A stretch of DNA of 64,000 bases from Roseiarcus sp963742305 (GTDB lineage Bacteria > Pseudomonadota > Alphaproteobacteria > Rhizobiales > Beijerinckiaceae). This document shows positions 8,219-16,886 of this stretch, piece by piece (positions within the stretch are counted from its first letter, which is position 1; each line of letters begins with the position of its first letter). The stretch spans positions 248,001-312,000 of the forward strand of contig CAVULN010000016.1 in NCBI GenBank assembly GCA_963742305.1, written 5' to 3'. A model generated the notes under the pieces. The model worked only from the letters and a program-made list of their open reading frames with translations. It searched no databases and was not told where the DNA came from. The position numbers and the translations under genes were made by a program.

Positions 8219-8301
8219 GCGACCCCTCCAAAGCCGACCGACTATGAGCAGTCTTCAGGTCGTGGGGTTCGGGCACGGCCCGTGCCGAACGCAGGGGTCG
8301 C
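8219..8301 (-). ncRNA. Structured RNA candidate downstream of zapA (possible 6S RNA)
   Basis: Read on the minus strand, the segment closes with GCGACCCC (8301-8294) paired to GGGGTCGC (8226-8219). Inside are two hairpins: GTTCGGCACGG against CCGTGCCCGAAC with one bulge, and CGACC...GGTCG enclosing GACT...AGTC. Flanks can extend the outer helix with an internal bubble. In many proteobacteria 6S RNA lies directly after zapA, so position argues for 6S RNA, which binds RNA polymerase in stationary phase. The core seen here (83 nt) is shorter than usual 6S RNA and I cannot match its bubble sequence, so the name is tentative; the fold itself is clear. Confidence 0.4.
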
Positions 8302-8327
8302 GCTCGGGATGGCGCGTTGTCGGCCGG

Positions 8328-8663
8328 TCAGCCCTCCGCGCCGCCCGAAAGCCGCGCCGCCACCTGCTCGATCCGCGAACCGAGTTCGTCGAGGCTCGAG
8401 GCGAGCGCGCGGGCGCGCTCGTCGGCGGCCTCCGAGCGCTTGCGCTCCGCCGCGACGGCGTCGCGCGCTTCGGTCAGACTGTCGGCGACGGATAGCGCGG
8501 CCATGATGACGAGGCGCTTGTCGCCGATCTCGCCGAACGAGGCGCGCATTTCGCCGATCTTCTCGTCGATCAGGCCGGCGAGCAACTCGAGCTGCGCTTC
8601 CTCGCCCTCGTTGCAGGCCAGGCGATACTTCGTGCCGTCGATGGTGACTGAAACCTGTGACAT
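8328..8663 (-). CDS. zapA: Cell division protein ZapA
   Basis: ZapA binds FtsZ and promotes bundling of filaments at the division ring. The 111-residue product starts MSQVSVTIDGTKYRLACNEG, the family's N-terminal beta-hairpin domain, followed by LAGLIDEKIGEMR and a long C-terminal coiled coil (about 60-105: TEARDAVAAERKRSE...). I chose the ATG at 8663 because the frame upstream (to 8924) is shadow sequence of the DUF4164 gene. It is downstream of the DUF4164 gene and upstream of a structured RNA candidate, a common arrangement in Hyphomicrobiales. Confidence 0.92.
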   Translation of the reverse strand: MSQVSVTIDGTKYRLACNEGEEAQLELLAGLIDEKIGEMRASFGEIGDKRLVIMAALSVADSLTEARDAVAAERKRSEAADERARALASSLDELGSRIEQVAARLSGGAEG

Positions 8664-8695
8664 GGCGCGCGCCTTTTCCATGCAGCGTACCGGCC

Positions 8696-9001
8696 TTAAG
8701 AGTCTGCCTCCGGCGCGAGCCGGCCGAGAACCCGTCCGATCGCCTGGGCGGCGTGGGCGAGCCGCTTGGCCGCTTCGCCGTTTGCCGATTCGAGCGCGCG
8801 CGACCGGTCGACGGCGGCGTCGAGTTCGACCGCGAGCCGCGAGCGGTCGTCCTGCATCAGCGCGAATTCCTCCTGCCGGGTTGCGCGCGCTTCGTCCTGG
8901 CGCGCGCGCACCTCCGCCGCCCATTCGAGCGCCTCGACCGCGGAGGCGACCCGCCTGATCGCGATTTCCAGAGATTCCAAGGAGGTTTTGATTCCGTCCA
9001 T
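8696..9001 (-). CDS. DUF4164 family coiled-coil protein
   Basis: The 101-residue product is almost wholly helical, rich in Ala, Glu and Arg with heptad-like spacing (SLESLEIAIRRVASAVEALE, then RQDEARATRQEEFALMQ), and has no membrane segment. It fits the small alphaproteobacterial DUF4164 family, which is regularly encoded just before zapA. A role in cell division is suggested only by this constant neighbourhood. The upstream spacer (9002-9179) also holds the divergent promoter of tkt. Confidence 0.75.
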   Translation of the reverse strand: MDGIKTSLESLEIAIRRVASAVEALEWAAEVRARQDEARATRQEEFALMQDDRSRLAVELDAAVDRSRALESANGEAAKRLAHAAQAIGRVLGRLAPEADS

Positions 9002-9179
9002 TGCGACGCTTTGTTTACGCGACGCTTGAAGCGCGCGTCAACGCGCGCGAGAGCGCAATTGACAGGTTCGTGCGCTGGCCCCTAACTGGCCCCAAGCTGC
9101 CCGTTCCGTGCGGCCCGAACCGCGGCCGAACCCTGGGGACCGGGAAGCGGCGGCGCCCCAGTTCTTGAGGAGACTCCCG

Positions 9180-11174
9180 ATGGCGACGAGCGTGTCCCAT
9201 GACGCGATGGCCAATGCGATCCGCTTTCTCGCGGTCGACGCGGTCGAGAAGGCCAAAAGCGGTCATGCCGGCTTGCCGATGGGGGCGGCCGACGTCGCCA
9301 CTGTCCTTTGGCGAGACGTCCTGAAGTTCGACGCGGCGGACCCGCATTGGCCCGACCGCGACCGGTTCGTGCTCTCCGCCGGACACGGCTGCATGCTGCT
9401 CTACGGGCTCCTCTATCTCACTGGCGTCGGCGGCGAGAAAGGCCTCAAGATCGACGACCTGAAGCAGTTCCGGCAGGTCGGCTCGCGGACGCCCGGGCAC
9501 CCCGAATATTGGTGCGCGCCGGGCATCGAGACCACGACCGGCCCGCTCGGCCAGGGGATTGCGACCTCGGTCGGGATGGCGATCGCCGAGCGAATGATGG
9601 CCGCGCGCTTTCCCGGCATTGTCGACCACCACACCTATGTCCTGGCTTCCGACGGCGACCTGATGGAAGGCTTGAGCCATGAGGCGATCGGCATCGCCGG
9701 CCATCTCAAGCTCAAGAAGCTGATCGTTTTCTGGGACAACAACGGGATCTCGATCGACGGGCAGGTCCCGGTCCTCGCCGACAACATCGACCAGGTCGCG
9801 CGCTTCCAGTCCGCGGGATGGAACGCGACCCACATCGACGGGCACGATCCCAAGGCGATCCTCGACGCGATCCGTGCGGCGCAGAACTCCGACAAGCCGA
9901 CGATGATCGCCTGCAAGACGACGATCGGCTTCGGCGCGCCGACCAAAGCGGGAACCAGCAAGGCGCATAGCGACGCCCTCGGAGAAGCGGAGGTCGCCGG
10001 GACCCGCAAGAACCTGAACTGGCCTTACCCGCCGTTCGTGATCCCCGACGAGATTCTCGCCGCCTGGCGCAAAGCAGGAACGCGCGGCGGTGAGCAGCGT
10101 GAAGCCTGGAACCGCGCACTCGAGGGGCTCGACGCGAAAGAGCGCGCCGAATTCGAGCGGCGGCTGCGCGGCGATCTGCCGCAGGATCTCGACAAGGCGA
10201 TCGACGCCTACAAACAGAAGCTCGTCGACGAAAAGCCTGAGGTCGCGACCCGCAAGGCGGGCGAGGCGGCGCTCAACGCCATCGGCGCGGTGATGCCCGA
10301 GCTGGTCACCGGCTCGGCCGATCTCACCCCCTCCAACAACACCAAGTTCTCGGGCGAGAAGGAAATCGCGCCGAATGACTTCTCCGGCCGCTATGTCCAC
10401 TGGGGCGTTCGCGAGCACGGAATGATCGCCGCATGCAACGGCATCGCCCTGCACGGCGGCTTCGTTCCCTCGGGCGCGTCGTTCTTCTGCTTCACCGACT
10501 ATTGCCGTCCGTCGCTGAGGTTGTCGGCGCTGATGAAAATCCGGGTCGTGAACGTGTTCACCCACGATTCGATCGGCCTGGGAGAAGACGGTCCCACCCA
10601 TCAGCCGGTCGAGCACCTGGCGTCGCTGCGCGCCATGCCCAATTTTTATGTCTGGCGCCCGGCCGACAGCGTCGAAACCGTCGAATGCTGGCAGGCGGCG
10701 CTCGAGCATGAGCATTCGCCCTCGATCCTGGCGCTGACCCGCCAGGGCCTGCCGGCGCTGCGCACGACCCATGTGGCGGAAAACCTGTGCGCGCGCGGCG
10801 GCTACGAGATTTCTCCCAGCTCAGGCGAAGCGCAGGTGTCGATCTTCGCCTCCGGCTCGGAAGTCTCGCTCGCGGTCGCCGCACAGGCGCAGCTCAAGGA
10901 CAAGGGCGTGGCCGCCCGGGTCGTGTCGATGCCCTGTTTCAAGGCGTTCTTCGAGCAGCCGGACGATTACCGCCGCGCGGTGATCGGCGCGGCCAAGGTC
11001 AGGGTCGGGGTCGAGGCGGCGGTGCGCTTCGGGTGGGACGCGATCATCGGCGATGGGCCCTTCATCGGCATGAAGACCTTCGGCGAAAGCGGGCCCTACA
11101 AAGCCGTCTTCCAGCATTTCGGGATCACGCCCGAGGCGGTGGCCGAGGCGGCGCTCAGCCGTCTCCGGGCCTGA
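9180..11174 (+). CDS. tkt: Transketolase
   Basis: Transketolase moves two-carbon units between sugar phosphates in the pentose phosphate and Calvin pathways. The 664-residue product has the thiamine diphosphate motif SDGDLMEG...WDNNGI (about residues 155-187), an early HAGLPMGAADVATVLW segment, and the pyrimidine-binding domain with GVREHGMIAACNGIALHGG and HDSIGLGEDGPTHQPVE (about 410-480). The ATG at 9180 follows TTGAGGAGACTCCCG, a good ribosome site; the frame is open to 9108 but has no better start. It begins a plus-strand series tkt-hydratase-gap-pgk. Confidence 0.95.
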   Translation: MATSVSHDAMANAIRFLAVDAVEKAKSGHAGLPMGAADVATVLWRDVLKFDAADPHWPDRDRFVLSAGHGCMLLYGLLYLTGVGGEKGLKIDDLKQFRQVGSRTPGHPEYWCAPGIETTTGPLGQGIATSVGMAIAERMMAARFPGIVDHHTYVLASDGDLMEGLSHEAIGIAGHLKLKKLIVFWDNNGISIDGQVPVLADNIDQVARFQSAGWNATHIDGHDPKAILDAIRAAQNSDKPTMIACKTTIGFGAPTKAGTSKAHSDALGEAEVAGTRKNLNWPYPPFVIPDEILAAWRKAGTRGGEQREAWNRALEGLDAKERAEFERRLRGDLPQDLDKAIDAYKQKLVDEKPEVATRKAGEAALNAIGAVMPELVTGSADLTPSNNTKFSGEKEIAPNDFSGRYVHWGVREHGMIAACNGIALHGGFVPSGASFFCFTDYCRPSLRLSALMKIRVVNVFTHDSIGLGEDGPTHQPVEHLASLRAMPNFYVWRPADSVETVECWQAALEHEHSPSILALTRQGLPALRTTHVAENLCARGGYEISPSSGEAQVSIFASGSEVSLAVAAQAQLKDKGVAARVVSMPCFKAFFEQPDDYRRAVIGAAKVRVGVEAAVRFGWDAIIGDGPFIGMKTFGESGPYKAVFQHFGITPEAVAEAALSRLRA

Positions 11175-11208
11175 CCGAAGCGCCGCCGCGGGCCGACGGG
11201 GAAGAGCC

Positions 11209-11958
11209 ATGACCGAGCAGGATATCGCCGCTTGCGTCGAGGCCCTTGTTCAGGCTCGCCGGAACGGAGGGTGGATCGAGGCGCTGCCGGCGACGCCTTC
11301 GTCGACGGCGGAGGCGCACATGATCCAGGATCGTGTGGCGGCCGCGCTCGGAGAGGCGGTGGGCGCCTTCAAGATCAATGCGCCCCCCGGACAGGAGCCG
11401 GAGCGCGGATTGATCTACGCCCGAATGATCCGTCCGAGCCCGGCTCGAATCGCGCCGGCCGAGGTTCCCCATCTCGGTGTGGAGGCCGAGATCGCCTTCA
11501 GGTTCATCCGCGATCTGCCGGCGAGGGACAAGCCCTACCAGCGCGGGGAGGTGATCGAGGCCATGGCGGCGCTGCCGGCGATCGAGGTCGTATCCAGCCG
11601 TCTGCGTGATCCGCTCGCGCGGCCGCCGCTGGAGAAGCTCGCCGACAACCTGATCAATGGCGCGCTCGTGCCCGGGACGGAGACGCGGGAATGGTCCGGG
11701 CTTGATCTGGCGCGCCTTGAAGTGACGCTCGAAGTCAACGGAGACACCGTCGTCAAGCAGCAGGGCGGACATGCGGCGGGCGATCCGGCGGGCTTCGCGG
11801 TCGCGCTTGTCAACGCCATGCGAAACGCGGGCGGGGTGAAAGCAGGTCAGATCGTGACGACGGGAAGCTGGACCGGGCTCCGGTTTCTCAAGCCGGGCGA
11901 TCGCTGTTCCGTCCGCTTCGAGGGGCTGGGCGGAGCGGAGCTGGCGTTCGGGAGTTGA
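11209..11958 (+). CDS. 2-keto-4-pentenoate hydratase / FAA-hydrolase-like protein
   Basis: The 249-residue product resembles the 2-oxopent-4-enoate hydratase branch of the fumarylacetoacetate hydrolase fold: AHMIQDRVAAALGE near the start, FKINAPPGQE, the metal-binding region GVEAEIAFRFIRDLP (about residues 88-102), a central AIEVVSSRLRDP, and GQIVTTGSWTGLRFLKPGD near the end. Such enzymes add water to keto-enoic acids from aromatic meta-cleavage, but many paralogues have other roles. It sits between tkt and gap, 34 bases after tkt, without other catabolic genes nearby. A second, only distantly similar, family member is encoded at 17910-18713. Confidence 0.8.
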   Translation: MTEQDIAACVEALVQARRNGGWIEALPATPSSTAEAHMIQDRVAAALGEAVGAFKINAPPGQEPERGLIYARMIRPSPARIAPAEVPHLGVEAEIAFRFIRDLPARDKPYQRGEVIEAMAALPAIEVVSSRLRDPLARPPLEKLADNLINGALVPGTETREWSGLDLARLEVTLEVNGDTVVKQQGGHAAGDPAGFAVALVNAMRNAGGVKAGQIVTTGSWTGLRFLKPGDRCSVRFEGLGGAELAFGS

Positions 11959-12136
11959 GCTGGGCTCCGCAGCCCGCGGTTGCCGGCGCGCCGGGGTTCG
12001 CCCGCGTCGAAATGTCAGTGGACTTTCAGCCCCCGATCGGACATTAAGCACCCGCTCTCATCACGCAGGCTCAAGCCGCCCTGGGGGACGGGCCGTGCGC
12101 CCGCCCGTTGCCGGCTGGCGCACATGGAGGATGGCA

Positions 12137-13150
12137 ATGGTTGCCAAGGTAGCGATCAACGGATTCGGCCGGATCGGGCGGCTCGTCTTACGCGCGATTC
12201 TGGAGTCGGGCCGCAAGGACATCGAGGTCGTCGCGATCAACGATCTGGGTCCGGTCGAGACCAATGCCCATCTTTTGCGGTTCGACAGCGTGCACGGCCG
12301 CTTTCCGCACGAGGTCAAGGTCGAGGGCGACACGATGGTCGTCGACGGCCACAAGATCAAGGTGACCGCCATCCGGGATCCGGCGGAGCTGCCGCACAAG
12401 GCGCTCGGCGTCGATGTCGCGCTCGAATGCACCGGCATCTTCACCGCGCGCGAGAAGGCGGCGGCGCATCTCAAGGCGGGCGCGAAGCGCGTACTCATCT
12501 CAGCGCCGGCGGAGGGCGCGGACCGCACGGTCGTCTATGGCGTCAACGACGACAAGCTGACCAAGGACGATCTCGTCGTCTCCAACGCCTCGTGCACGAC
12601 GAACTGCCTCGCGCCGGTCGCGAAGGTGCTCAACGACGCGATCGGCATCGAGCACGGCTTCATGACCACCATCCATTCCTACACCGGCGATCAGCCGACG
12701 CTCGACACGCTGCACAAGGATCTCTACCGCGCCCGCGGCGCGGCGCTGTCGATGATCCCGACCACGACCGGCGCCGCCAAGGCGGTCGGCCTCGTGCTGC
12801 CGGAGCTCAAGGGCAAGCTCGACGGTTCGGCGATCCGGGTGCCCACCCCGAATGTTTCGGTCGTCGATCTCAAGGTCGTCGCCAAGCGGGCGACCACCAA
12901 GGAGGAGATCAACGACGCGATGAAAGCCGCCGCGGACGGCAACGGGCGGCTGAAGGGCATCCTCGGCTATACCGACCATCCGAACGTCTCGGCGGACTTC
13001 AATCACGACCCGCGCTCCTCGGTGTTCCATCTCGACCAGACCAAGGTGATCGACGGCAAGTTCGTGCGCGTGCTCTCGTGGTACGACAATGAATGGGGCT
13101 TCTCCAACCGCATGGCCGACACGGCGGTCGCGATGGCGAAGCTGGTCTGA
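12137..13150 (+). CDS. gap: Glyceraldehyde-3-phosphate dehydrogenase, type I
   Basis: The enzyme converts glyceraldehyde 3-phosphate and phosphate to 1,3-bisphosphoglycerate (or the reverse in gluconeogenesis and the Calvin cycle). The 337-residue product has the NAD site INGFGRIGRL at the N-terminus, the catalytic SNASCTTNCLAP (Cys near residue 155) and WYDNEWGFSNRM near the end. ATG 12137 is preferred over an ATG six bases earlier because GGAGG at 12126-12130 is then correctly spaced. It is followed after 55 bases by pgk, a normal alphaproteobacterial order. Confidence 0.96.
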   Translation: MVAKVAINGFGRIGRLVLRAILESGRKDIEVVAINDLGPVETNAHLLRFDSVHGRFPHEVKVEGDTMVVDGHKIKVTAIRDPAELPHKALGVDVALECTGIFTAREKAAAHLKAGAKRVLISAPAEGADRTVVYGVNDDKLTKDDLVVSNASCTTNCLAPVAKVLNDAIGIEHGFMTTIHSYTGDQPTLDTLHKDLYRARGAALSMIPTTTGAAKAVGLVLPELKGKLDGSAIRVPTPNVSVVDLKVVAKRATTKEEINDAMKAAADGNGRLKGILGYTDHPNVSADFNHDPRSSVFHLDQTKVIDGKFVRVLSWYDNEWGFSNRMADTAVAMAKLV

Positions 13151-13205
13151 TCGCCGCCTGCCCGGGCTGGCTCTACCGCCGGAATCAGTTGCGCAGGGAG
13201 GGACC

Positions 13206-14406
13206 ATGAGCAAACCGTTCCGCACCCTCGACGACGCCGATGTCGCGGGAAAGCGCGTGCTGCTGAGGGTCGATCTCAACGTTCCGACCGAGAACGGCCG
13301 GGTGACCGATGCGACGCGGATCGAGCGGGTTGCGCCGACCATCGACGGAGATCGCCGCCAAGGGCGGCAAGGTCATCCTTCTGGCGCACTTTGGCCGGCC
13401 CAAGGGCGGGCCGGACGAGGCCAATTCGCTCAGACCCGTCGCTGACGCCGTCGCCACCATCATCAAGCGCCCGGTCGCCTTCGCGGCCGACAGCGTCGGC
13501 AAGACCGCCGCTGACGCGATCGCGAAGATGAAGAACGGCGACGTGCTGCTGCTCGAGAACACCCGCTTTCACAAGGGCGAGGAGAAGAACGATCCGGCCC
13601 ATGTGGCCGAACTCGCCAAGCTCGGCGATCTCTATGTCAACGACGCCTTTTCCGCCGCCCACCGCGCCCATGCGACGACCGAGGGGCTCGCTCACCATTT
13701 GCCCGCGCATGCGGGTCGCGCGATGCAGCAGGAGCTCGAGGCTTTGTCGCTCGCGCTCGGCAGTCCGGAGCGCCCGGTCGTGGCGATCGTCGGCGGCGCG
13801 AAGGTCTCGACCAAGCTCGACCTCCTCGGCAATCTCGTGACCAGGGTCGACGTCCTCGTCATCGGCGGCGGCATGGCCAACACCTTCCTGTTCGCCGAGG
13901 GCAAGCGGGTCGGCAAGTCGCTCTGCGAGAAGGATCTCGCCGACAAGGCGCGGTCGATCGCTGCCGCGGCGGTGAAGGCCAAATGCCGCCTGCTGCTGCC
14001 GGTCGACGTCACGGTGGCCAGGGAGCTCAAGGCGAATGCGCCCGCCCATGTCGTCGATGTCGACCATGTCCCGGAAGACGAGATGATCCTCGACATCGGG
14101 CCGAAGTCGGTCGCCGGCGTCGAGGAGGTCCTGTCGCGTGCGAAGACGCTGGTGTGGAACGGCCCGCCCGGCGCCTTCGAGACGCCGCCCTTCGACGAGG
14201 CGACGATGGCGATCGCCAGAACCGCCGCGCGCCTCACCAAGGCGGGCAAGCTCAAGTCGGTGGCGGGCGGCGGCGATACGGTCGCCGCGCTCAATGAGGC
14301 CAAGGTCGCGGGCGACTTCACCTATGTCTCGACGGCGGGCGGCGCGTTTCTGGAATGGATGGAAGGCAAGGCGCTTCCGGGGGTCGAGGCGCTGAGGCCG
14401 AAATAG
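13206..14406 (+). CDS. pgk: Phosphoglycerate kinase, with one-base frameshift
   Basis: PGK transfers phosphate between 1,3-bisphosphoglycerate and ADP. The N-terminus (MSKPFRTLDDADVAGKRVLL, RVDLNVP) is read from ATG 13206 in one frame; from about 13350 the protein continues in another frame as EIAAKGGKVILLAHFGRPKG, through LLLENTRFHKGEE, GGAKVSTKLDLL, the hinge region and GGGDTVAALNEA near the C-terminus. The span is 1201 bases, one more than 400 codons, so a single extra base around 13341-13350 explains it; repaired, the protein has a normal 399 residues. Since PGK is normally essential, a sequencing or assembly error is more likely than true loss. Confidence 0.9.
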
Positions 14407-14418
14407 TGGGGCGAACCG

Positions 14419-14595
14419 ATGGCTCAAGCCAAGAAGCCGGCAAGGCGGCGGACCAAGCAAGCCGCAGCGGAAAAGGGCTCCCGGCTGATGGATCGCATCC
14501 GCCAGCAAACTAAAGCGTTGAAGTCGCTGAAGGGCCTGGGCTGGGAAGGCGACCTCGATGAGATGCGCCGCGACCGGTCTTCGCGCTCTTCGTGA
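14419..14595 (+). CDS. Small VapB-like antitoxin-type protein (orphan)
   Basis: This encodes 58 residues starting 12 bases after pgk. The N-terminus is basic and disordered (MAQAKKPARRRTKQ), followed by a helix SRLMDRIRQQTKALKSL and the tail GLGWEGDLDEMRRDR. That tail is typical of small VapB-type antitoxins, where it wraps around the PIN toxin. No PIN-domain gene follows: the next gene, a thioesterase, is on the opposite strand. It could be an orphan antitoxin or an unrelated small DNA-binding protein. Confidence 0.6.
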   Translation: MAQAKKPARRRTKQAAAEKGSRLMDRIRQQTKALKSLKGLGWEGDLDEMRRDRSSRSS

Positions 14596-14637
14596 TGCCG
14601 GCCTCGTCGCCGCGTGAACCCGTTTCGGATCGGCGCC

Positions 14638-15426
14638 TCAGCGCGCTCTCACAGTGAGGCTCTGCGTCGCGCGGCCGATCATGCCCTGTTCGTCGTAGAG
14701 CGCGGACTCGGCCATTCCGCAGCCGGCGGCGCCGATGAGGCTCCGCGAGTCGAGGCAGATCCACTCGCCCTCCGGGCGGCGAAAAAGGTTGATCGTCAGA
14801 TCGCAATTCACGAAACTGTACGTGCCGAAGTCCAGCGCGGCGCCGATCCCGCTGCCCGAATCCGCCGCGACCGCTGCGCGCTGGTAGGGACTGGGCCGCT
14901 CGCCTGCGACAAGCGGGTGGTTCATGCGAAACCAGGCCGCGCATGGTCCTTTGAACATATGTCCCTGCGCAACCCGAGTCTCCACCAGGTCCGCGTAGCC
15001 GAACGAGGCGTCGGCGAAATTCATCGTCTCGACCGGGCATTGGGACGGCGGCGTCGGCGCCGCGGGCGGATCGGGATTCCTCTCGGGGACCGGCGCATCC
15101 TGCTCGCGCTGCATCAGCGCGGTGAAGCGCGCGCATTCCTTGTCCCCCGCGATGAACCGGCCGGAATAGTGGCCGGCGTTGCGGCCGACATAGTCCCTCG
15201 CAACCTCGACCCGGCATTCGCCGATCGGCGCCGGCCGCAGCAGGTTGACGGTGAGCCGCGCGAGATGCGTGAGGCCCTCCGCGGTGGCGGCGCGCTCGAC
15301 CGCCCGCGCCATAAGGGCCGAGGGCGGACCCGCGTGCTGATGTTCGGGATTCCAGGGCCCGACGGTGAGGCGGGTGGCGCGAACGACGCCCGCGCCAAGA
15401 TCGACATAAGCCGCCTCCAAGGCCAA
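14638..15426 (-). CDS. Acyl-CoA thioesterase family protein (TesB-like double hotdog)
   Basis: The 262-residue product fits the two-hotdog acyl-CoA thioesterase family: an N-terminal half with GPWNPEHQHAGPPSALMARA and the strand RLTVNLLRPAPIGECRVEV, and a C-terminal half with GTYSFVNCDLTINLFRRP, GEWICLDSRSLIG and GMAESALYDEQGMIGRATQS (the ESxLYDxxGxxGRxxQ end is characteristic). Such enzymes hydrolyse acyl-CoA to free acid and CoA. The start appears to be TTG at 15426, preceded by GGAGATGAGGA; no in-frame ATG is better placed. It is divergent from the ferredoxin-like gene. Confidence 0.82.
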   Translation of the reverse strand: MALEAAYVDLGAGVVRATRLTVGPWNPEHQHAGPPSALMARAVERAATAEGLTHLARLTVNLLRPAPIGECRVEVARDYVGRNAGHYSGRFIAGDKECARFTALMQREQDAPVPERNPDPPAAPTPPSQCPVETMNFADASFGYADLVETRVAQGHMFKGPCAAWFRMNHPLVAGERPSPYQRAAVAADSGSGIGAALDFGTYSFVNCDLTINLFRRPEGEWICLDSRSLIGAAGCGMAESALYDEQGMIGRATQSLTVRAR

Positions 15427-15526
15427 GCGTCCTCATCTCCGTGCGCCGAGCCCCGTTGGCGCCGCTCCGCGCGTTTTGCCCCTGAGGCGACGTCCGCGCA
15501 AGGCGGGCCTCGTCGATGACCGCCTC

Positions 15527-16204
15527 GTGACGATCGAGGCTGTCTTTCAGGCCATCGAGCGCGCCGGCCTCGTTCCGCGCGGGGCGCTCACGCTTGCGGC
15601 GAGCGAGCGGGCAGGGGAACTCGCCGGCGTCCGCACGATCGTTCTCGCCGGCATGGCCGGACGCCGCGGCTGGGACTCCTTCGCCGCTTCGCCTGAGGCG
15701 CGCGACGGCGCGGGCGATCCGCTCGACCGGTTCAGCAGCCGGGTGATCGAGGGTCTCGCGCGCGAACTCGGCGCGAAGGCGCTCTTCCCGTTCGGCGGGC
15801 CGCCATATTGGCCGTTCCAGCAATGGGCCCGCCGCGCCGAACCCGTCCATTCCTCGCCGATCGGCGTTCTCATCCATCCGCGCTACGGGCTTTGGCACAG
15901 CTATCGCGGCGCGCTCGGCTTCCGCGAGGCGCTGGACGTTCCGGAACCGGCGGCGATCCCAAGCCCATGCGAATCCTGCTCAGGCCGTTGGTGCTTGAAA
16001 GCCTGCCCCGTGGGCGCGTTCTCACCCGCAACATACGACGTCGCTTCTTGCGCGAATCACCTGAGCAGCGCAGCGGGGGCGGATTGCATGGGGCTGGGCT
16101 GCCGGGCGCGCCGCGCCTGCCCGGTAGGCGCGGAGCACGCCTACGCGCCCGACGAGGCCAGTTTCCTCATGCGGGCGTTCCTGAGCGCGCGGCGCGCGGA
16201 CTGA
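15527..16204 (+). CDS. 4Fe-4S ferredoxin-type protein
   Basis: The first 150 residues have no known catalytic motif but contain a conserved-looking stretch, ALFPFGGPPYWPFQQWARRA and GVLIHPRYGLWHSYRGAL. The C-terminus carries two cysteine clusters, CESCSGRWCLKACPVGAF and, after about 20 residues, CMGLGCRARRACPVG, enough for one or two [4Fe-4S] clusters. The layout resembles the C-terminal ferredoxin part of QueG-like proteins, without the cobalamin domain. I chose GTG 15527 because translation from the TTG at 15476 adds a tail that overlaps the divergent gene's leader. Partner and function are unknown. Confidence 0.72.
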   Translation: MTIEAVFQAIERAGLVPRGALTLAASERAGELAGVRTIVLAGMAGRRGWDSFAASPEARDGAGDPLDRFSSRVIEGLARELGAKALFPFGGPPYWPFQQWARRAEPVHSSPIGVLIHPRYGLWHSYRGALGFREALDVPEPAAIPSPCESCSGRWCLKACPVGAFSPATYDVASCANHLSSAAGADCMGLGCRARRACPVGAEHAYAPDEASFLMRAFLSARRAD

Positions 16205-16323
16205 GCCCGCGCTTGGTCTCGGCCGCGTCCGATTGGATTGGACCGCGACCTTGTGTATGTCATGAGAGCGAGGCGCCCACTCGACCGAGCGGGGGTCAGG
16301 CGCCCGAAGGCTAGGACAAGATC

Positions 16324-16773
16324 GTGCTCACGAAGAAGGGGAAGTACGGCCTCAAGGCCATGGTGCATCTGGCGGGGCTTGCGCCTCACGAGCTGGCCCA
16401 GGTGGCGGACATCGCCGAAACCAATTCGATTTCGAAGAAGTTCCTCGATCACATCCTGACCGAGCTCAGGCACGCCGGCCTCGTGTACTCCAAGAAAGGC
16501 AAAGGCGGGGGATACGCCCTCGCGCGCCCGGCCGGCGAGATTCCGGTCGGCGCGATCGTGCGCGCCCTCGACGGGCCTCTCGCCCCCATTCCCTGCGCCT
16601 CGGTCACCGCGTTCCGCCCCTGCGAGGATTGCGCCGACCTCGCCACCTGTCCGGTCCGCCTCATGATGGTCGACGCGCGCAACGCCATCGCCAATGTGCT
16701 CGACCGCTGCACGCTCGCCGAGATGCGCGCCCGCTCGTTCGCGGATAGCCGCATTTCGATGTACCACATCTAG
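16324..16773 (+). CDS. Rrf2 family transcriptional regulator
   Basis: The GTG-started 149-residue protein begins LTKKGKYGLKAMVHLAGL, the Rrf2 winged-helix opening, has the recognition region ISKKFLDHILTELRHAGLV and the wing KKGKGGGYALARP. Three cysteines follow (PCASVTAFRPCEDCADLATC), the place where IscR/NsrR relatives bind an Fe-S cluster, although here four Cys are present in a spacing I cannot assign to IscR or NsrR. It may sense iron, redox state or nitric oxide. It stands alone and converges on the Gly/His-rich protein gene. Confidence 0.9.
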   Translation: MLTKKGKYGLKAMVHLAGLAPHELAQVADIAETNSISKKFLDHILTELRHAGLVYSKKGKGGGYALARPAGEIPVGAIVRALDGPLAPIPCASVTAFRPCEDCADLATCPVRLMMVDARNAIANVLDRCTLAEMRARSFADSRISMYHI

Positions 16774-16886
16774 CCGGCGGACGGTCTCCGCCGAGGCCAA
16801 GGGTCGGGCCAGATCGAGGCTCTTCGACGGCTGACAGCCCTGCGGTCCCTGGACCCCGGGGACCTGAGACCGGGTCGGGCCCGGCG

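Noticed and set aside
9015..10772. Minus-strand frame of 585 residues opposite tkt
   Set aside because: Antisense shadow of transketolase.
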